64,000 nt of DNA, taken from the NCBI RefSeq assembly GCF_006442315.1, contig NZ_VFVY01000001.1:62001-126000 (forward strand), in the 5' to 3' direction. Each line of letters opens with the position of its first letter. Within the stretch, counting starts at the first letter, position 1. Source of the stretch: Mesorhizobium sp. B2-3-4 (lineage in GTDB: Bacteria > Pseudomonadota > Alphaproteobacteria > Rhizobiales > Rhizobiaceae). The notes beneath the pieces are model-generated. The model was not told the DNA's origin. It ran no database searches and saw only the letters and a program-made list of their open reading frames with translations. Shown one piece after another: positions 61,192-64,000 of this stretch. A program made the position numbers and the translations under genes.

Positions 61192-62114
61192 AGGCCGAGC
61201 ATAAGGTCCATGTTCTGGACGGCGGCGCCCGAGGCACCCTTGCCGAGATTGTCGTAGACCGCCAGCAGCAGCGCCTGCGCTCTGCTGTCGTTGGCAAAGA
61301 CATAGACCTTCATGCGGTTGGTGCCGTTATAGACCTCAGGATCGATGTCCGGCACGCGCTCCAGATGCGCATAAGGCGCCACCTCGACCACACCACCCTT
61401 GATCGCGGCGAAATGGTCGGCAATGGCGGCGTGAAGTTCGGCGCCCGCCGGTACGCGATCGAGGCCGCCGAGCTGCAACGGTACCACCGTGATCATGCCT
61501 TGCGCGAAATTGCCCACCGCCGGCTGCATGATTGGATCATTTGACAGCTTCGCATAGGCCTTGAGTTCCGGCACGTGCTTGTGCTGCAGGGTGAGGCCAT
61601 AGGGCAGGAACTCCGAGGCGTCCTCGCCCTTGGCGACATAATCCTCGATCATCGGCCTTCCGCCGCCCGAATAACCCGTAATGCCGTTGACCGCGATGGG
61701 GAAATTGGCCGGCAACAGGCCTGATGTGACAAGTGGCCTGAGCGTCGCGATCGGTCCCTGCGGCCAGCAGCCCGGGTTGGCGATGCGCTTGGCCGAGGCG
61801 ATCTTCCCAGCCTGTTCCTTGTCCATTTCGGCAAAGCCGTATTCCCAGCCTTCGGCGACGCGATGCGCGGTCGAGGCGTCGATGACCTTGGTGGTGTCGT
61901 TGGCGATCAGCGAGACGCTTTCCCTGGCTGCGTCGTCGGGCAGGCACAGGATCGCGATATCGGCCGCATTGAGGAATTCGGCGCGCGCGGCCGTTTCCTT
62001 GCGCCGCTCGGTCGGAATGGAAATGATCTCCAGATCGCCACGCTCGGCAAGCAGCGCCCGGATCTGGAGGCCGGTGGTGCCGTGCTCGCCGTCGATGAAG
62101 ATTTTCGGTTTCAT
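61188..62114 (-). CDS. argC: N-acetyl-gamma-glutamyl-phosphate reductase, type 2
   Basis: A 308-residue short-form ArgC of arginine synthesis. The catalytic Cys is in NPGCWPQG and the NAD(P)-binding start is IFIDGEHGTTGLQI. Short ArgC is typical of alphaproteobacteria. It precedes the APH-like kinase in the operon and lies 30 bases downstream of the agmatinase gene. Confidence 0.96.
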   Translation of the reverse strand: MKPKIFIDGEHGTTGLQIRALLAERGDLEIISIPTERRKETAARAEFLNAADIAILCLPDDAARESVSLIANDTTKVIDASTAHRVAEGWEYGFAEMDKEQAGKIASAKRIANPGCWPQGPIATLRPLVTSGLLPANFPIAVNGITGYSGGGRPMIEDYVAKGEDASEFLPYGLTLQHKHVPELKAYAKLSNDPIMQPAVGNFAQGMITVVPLQLGGLDRVPAGAELHAAIADHFAAIKGGVVEVAPYAHLERVPDIDPEVYNGTNRMKVYVFANDSRAQALLLAVYDNLGKGASGAAVQNMDLMLGL

Positions 62115-62144
62115 TGCCTGATCGAATTCCTTGATAGCCTGGGA

Positions 62145-63152
62145 CTATATGCCGTTGCCGTGATTGACCGCGGCACCATTGTGGCTGCCGTTGTTCAGTT
62201 CTTCCTGTCGCGCCTTCCGTTCCGCCAGCAGGCCGAGATACTGCATGGCGACCATGGAGCCGGCGATCGCCGTTATATCGGCGTGATCGTAGGCCGGCGC
62301 AACCTCCACGACATCGGCGCCGACAATATCGACCTGGTTGAGCTGACGCAGCGTCGACAGGATCTTGGCCGAGGACGGGCCGCCCGAAACCGGCGTGCCG
62401 GTTCCCGGCGCATAGGCAGGATCCAGGCAGTCGATGTCGAAGGTCAGATACGTCTTCTTGCCGCCGGTGCGGTCGACGATGGCGTAGGCGATGTCGGAGG
62501 CCCGCATCTCCTCGATTTCATGGCCGTGCAGGATCTTGATTCCGAACGTGTCGGGCGCATGGGTGCGGATGCCGATCTGGATCGAACGGTCGGGATCGAT
62601 GATGCCTTCGGTGACCGCGCGGCCGACGAAGGAACCATGATCGATGCGTTTGCCGTCATCGGGCCAGGTGTCCTGGTGGGCGTCGAACTGCACCAGGGCG
62701 AGCGGACCATGGATGGCGGCATGTGCCTTCAAAAGCGGCCAGGTGACGAAATGGTCGCCGCCGAGCGTCAGCAGGAAGGCGCCCGATTTGAGGATCTTGG
62801 CAGCCTCGCGCTCGATCGTGCCGGGCGTCTTCTGATGGTTGCCCGAATCGAGCAGGCAGTCGCCATAGTCGACCACGGCGAGGTGTTCGAAGAGGTCGCG
62901 CGAGAACGGGTATTGCGGATCATTGTCGAGGATCGCCGAAGCGCGGCGGATCGCCTGCGGCCCGAAACGGGCGCCGGGCCGATTGGTAACGGCGGCGTCG
63001 AAGGGAATGCCCCACACGACCGCGTCCGCGCCCTTCACGTCCTTGGTGTATTTGCGCCGCATGAACGACAACGCGCCGGAGTAGGTCGGCTCGTAGGCGG
63101 CGCCCGTCTTGGAGCGGGCGGTGAAGGCGTGGTCGATGTTCTTGGTCGCCAT
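62145..63152 (-). CDS. speB: Agmatinase (ureohydrolase family)
   Basis: A 335-residue Mn-dependent ureohydrolase that cleaves agmatine to putrescine and urea. Metal ligands are in LTLGGDHFVTWP, FDAHQDTW and LTFDIDCLDPAYAPGTGTP. The C-terminus has a Gly/Asn/His tail (NNGSHNGAAVNHGNG). ATG 63152 follows an AGGACC site; 63185 is a longer option. Proclavaminate or guanidinobutyrate hydrolases are close relatives and cannot be excluded. Confidence 0.92.
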   Translation of the reverse strand: MATKNIDHAFTARSKTGAAYEPTYSGALSFMRRKYTKDVKGADAVVWGIPFDAAVTNRPGARFGPQAIRRASAILDNDPQYPFSRDLFEHLAVVDYGDCLLDSGNHQKTPGTIEREAAKILKSGAFLLTLGGDHFVTWPLLKAHAAIHGPLALVQFDAHQDTWPDDGKRIDHGSFVGRAVTEGIIDPDRSIQIGIRTHAPDTFGIKILHGHEIEEMRASDIAYAIVDRTGGKKTYLTFDIDCLDPAYAPGTGTPVSGGPSSAKILSTLRQLNQVDIVGADVVEVAPAYDHADITAIAGSMVAMQYLGLLAERKARQEELNNGSHNGAAVNHGNGI

Positions 63153-63276
63153 TACTGGTCCTCGGTTTTCATCGGGGTGCAACAACTACAGAACCGGCAT
63201 GGAAGATGCCAGTCACAGCTTGGGGAGACGAAAACGCGCCGCCCGGGTGCCACGGCAAGACAGGATTTGTATCATC

Positions 63277-64000
63277 ATGACGCAGACCGCGTTTCTTAAT
63301 CCGTCCGATGCCTTGGTGTCGACCCACGCCGGCACGATCGCCGGCGAACGCTTCCAGGTTCTCGATTCGTGGCGCGGCATCTGCGCGTTGCTGGTGGCGC
63401 TGTTTCATTTCCCGACCGCCTCGGCGATCTCGCAGAGCAGCTTTGTCGGCTCGTCCTATCTTTTCGTCGACTTCTTCTTCGTCCTGTCGGGCTTCGTCAT
63501 CGCCTCCAGCTATGCCAATCGGCTGAGCCGGCCGCAGGAGGTCGCCCGCTTCGCGCTGGTCCGCTTCGGTCGCATCTATCCGCTGCATCTGGTCATGCTT
63601 GCCGCCTTTGCCGGCTTCGAACTGCTGCGGCTGGTGCTGCCGCAACTGCATGGCGCCGGCGCCGCTCCCTTCACCGGCGGCTTCGACCTCAAGAGCCTGG
63701 TCGCCAATCTCTTCCTGCTGCAAGGCATGGGCTTCGAGGACCGGCTGACGTGGAACGCGCCGAGCTGGAGCATCTCGGCGGAGTTTTTTGCCTATCTTCT
63801 GTTTGCCGGCGTGGTCTTCATCGCCGGCGCGCGCGCCTGGATATGGTTCGTTGCGGCGGCCGTCACCGCGCCGCTCTTCCTGCTTGGCTTCTCCACGCAT
63901 CATATGGATGTGTCCTACGATTTCGGCTTCATCCGCTGCCTCTACGGCTTCTCGCTTGGTGCGCTGCTGGCCTGGTTTCAGCATGATTCCATTGCAGGGG
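63277..64000 (+). CDS. Acyltransferase 3 family membrane protein, 3' truncated
   Basis: The frame from ATG 63277 stays open to the window end, giving at least 241 residues. Family landmarks are RFQVLDSWRGICALLVALFHF, FVDFFFVLSGFVIASSYANR, RFGRIYPLH and WSISAEFFAYLLF. These integral membrane enzymes O-acetylate or O-acylate polysaccharides, lipid A sugars or Nod-type molecules. The rest of the gene and any C-terminal domain lie beyond the window. Confidence 0.88.
   Translation, partial: MTQTAFLNPSDALVSTHAGTIAGERFQVLDSWRGICALLVALFHFPTASAISQSSFVGSSYLFVDFFFVLSGFVIASSYANRLSRPQEVARFALVRFGRIYPLHLVMLAAFAGFELLRLVLPQLHGAGAAPFTGGFDLKSLVANLFLLQGMGFEDRLTWNAPSWSISAEFFAYLLFAGVVFIAGARAWIWFVAAAVTAPLFLLGFSTHHMDVSYDFGFIRCLYGFSLGALLAWFQHDSIAG

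Noticed and set aside
61863..63299. 478-residue plus-strand frame across argC and agmatinase
   Set aside because: It lies opposite two clearly identified genes and shows no recognisable domain.

Overview
The window looks like a chromosomal stretch of a high-GC alphaproteobacterium of the order Hyphomicrobiales, most likely Mesorhizobium or a close rhizobial relative. This is an inference from gene content and order: glyA-nrdR-ribD-ribE-ribH-nusB, plsX-fabH-ihfA-MerR, COX15/CtaA with a DUF2842 gene, a short (type 2) ArgC, DUF982, and a rhizobial palindromic intergenic repeat near 58.5 kb. No 16S rRNA or species marker is present. One tRNA gene is seen, tRNA-Pro(GGG).

Region 1 (1 to about 10.4 kb) is the right-hand part of an integrated mobile element whose left end is outside the window. 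From left to right it holds a packed run of very small genes that looks like a phage lysis cassette (DUF5675 protein, small membrane proteins, and a lipoprotein gene overlapping another frame in the Rz/Rz1 manner). Then come a DUF982 protein, an ArdC-type antirestriction protein, a VirD4/TraG-type coupling ATPase, a convergent MobA/MobL-type relaxase with a candidate oriT at its 5' end, several unknown and small membrane proteins, an AlpA/Xis-like DNA-binding protein and a tyrosine integrase. No type IV secretion channel genes are visible, so within what can be seen it is a mobilizable rather than self-transmissible element.

Region 2 (10.6-22.2 kb) is housekeeping: an L,D-transpeptidase, a LuxR-type regulator with an altered ligand pocket, a CPA1 Na+/H+ antiporter, and the glyA...nusB block for one-carbon metabolism, ribonucleotide reductase control, riboflavin synthesis and antitermination, ending in an MFS transporter.

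Region 3 (22.3-35.1 kb) is transport and energy. It has a YehZYXW/OsmF-type osmoprotectant ABC importer, a K+-independent H+-pyrophosphatase, and on the minus strand a branched-chain-amino-acid-type (Liv) ABC importer in one operon with an LLM flavin monooxygenase. The LivH permease of that operon carries a frameshift, and two inverted repeats lie in front of the operon.

Region 4 (35.2-47.2 kb) holds a glycosyltransferase plus sugar-epimerase-like pair, BamE, a cytochrome bc1 assembly chaperone, DUF177, and the plsX-fabH-ihfA-MerR lipid/nucleoid block. These are followed by accessory small genes: two tandem TupA-like ATP-grasp paralogs, a secreted polyhistidine peptide, a DUF5666 protein, an XRE regulator, and a YbaK-type deacylase beside tRNA-Pro.

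Region 5 (47.3-57.8 kb) is an exopolysaccharide locus: O-antigen ligase/polymerase-like protein, polyprenyl glycosylphosphotransferase, GT4 glycosyltransferase and Wza-like export lipoprotein on the minus strand, facing a Wzc/ExoP-like co-polymerase whose kinase domain lacks its nucleotide-binding residues. Two GNAT proteins (one CelD-like) and a polysaccharide deacetylase follow. Region 6 (57.8-64 kb) has a periplasmic ClpP-like protein, heme A synthase, an APH-like kinase, argC, an agmatinase and the start of an acyltransferase-3 gene cut by the window end.

Intergenic spaces are otherwise short. 10325-10620 holds a terminator and a small palindrome; in 11002-11295 I see nothing beyond presumed promoter sequence; 13340-13712 holds one large GC-rich hairpin.
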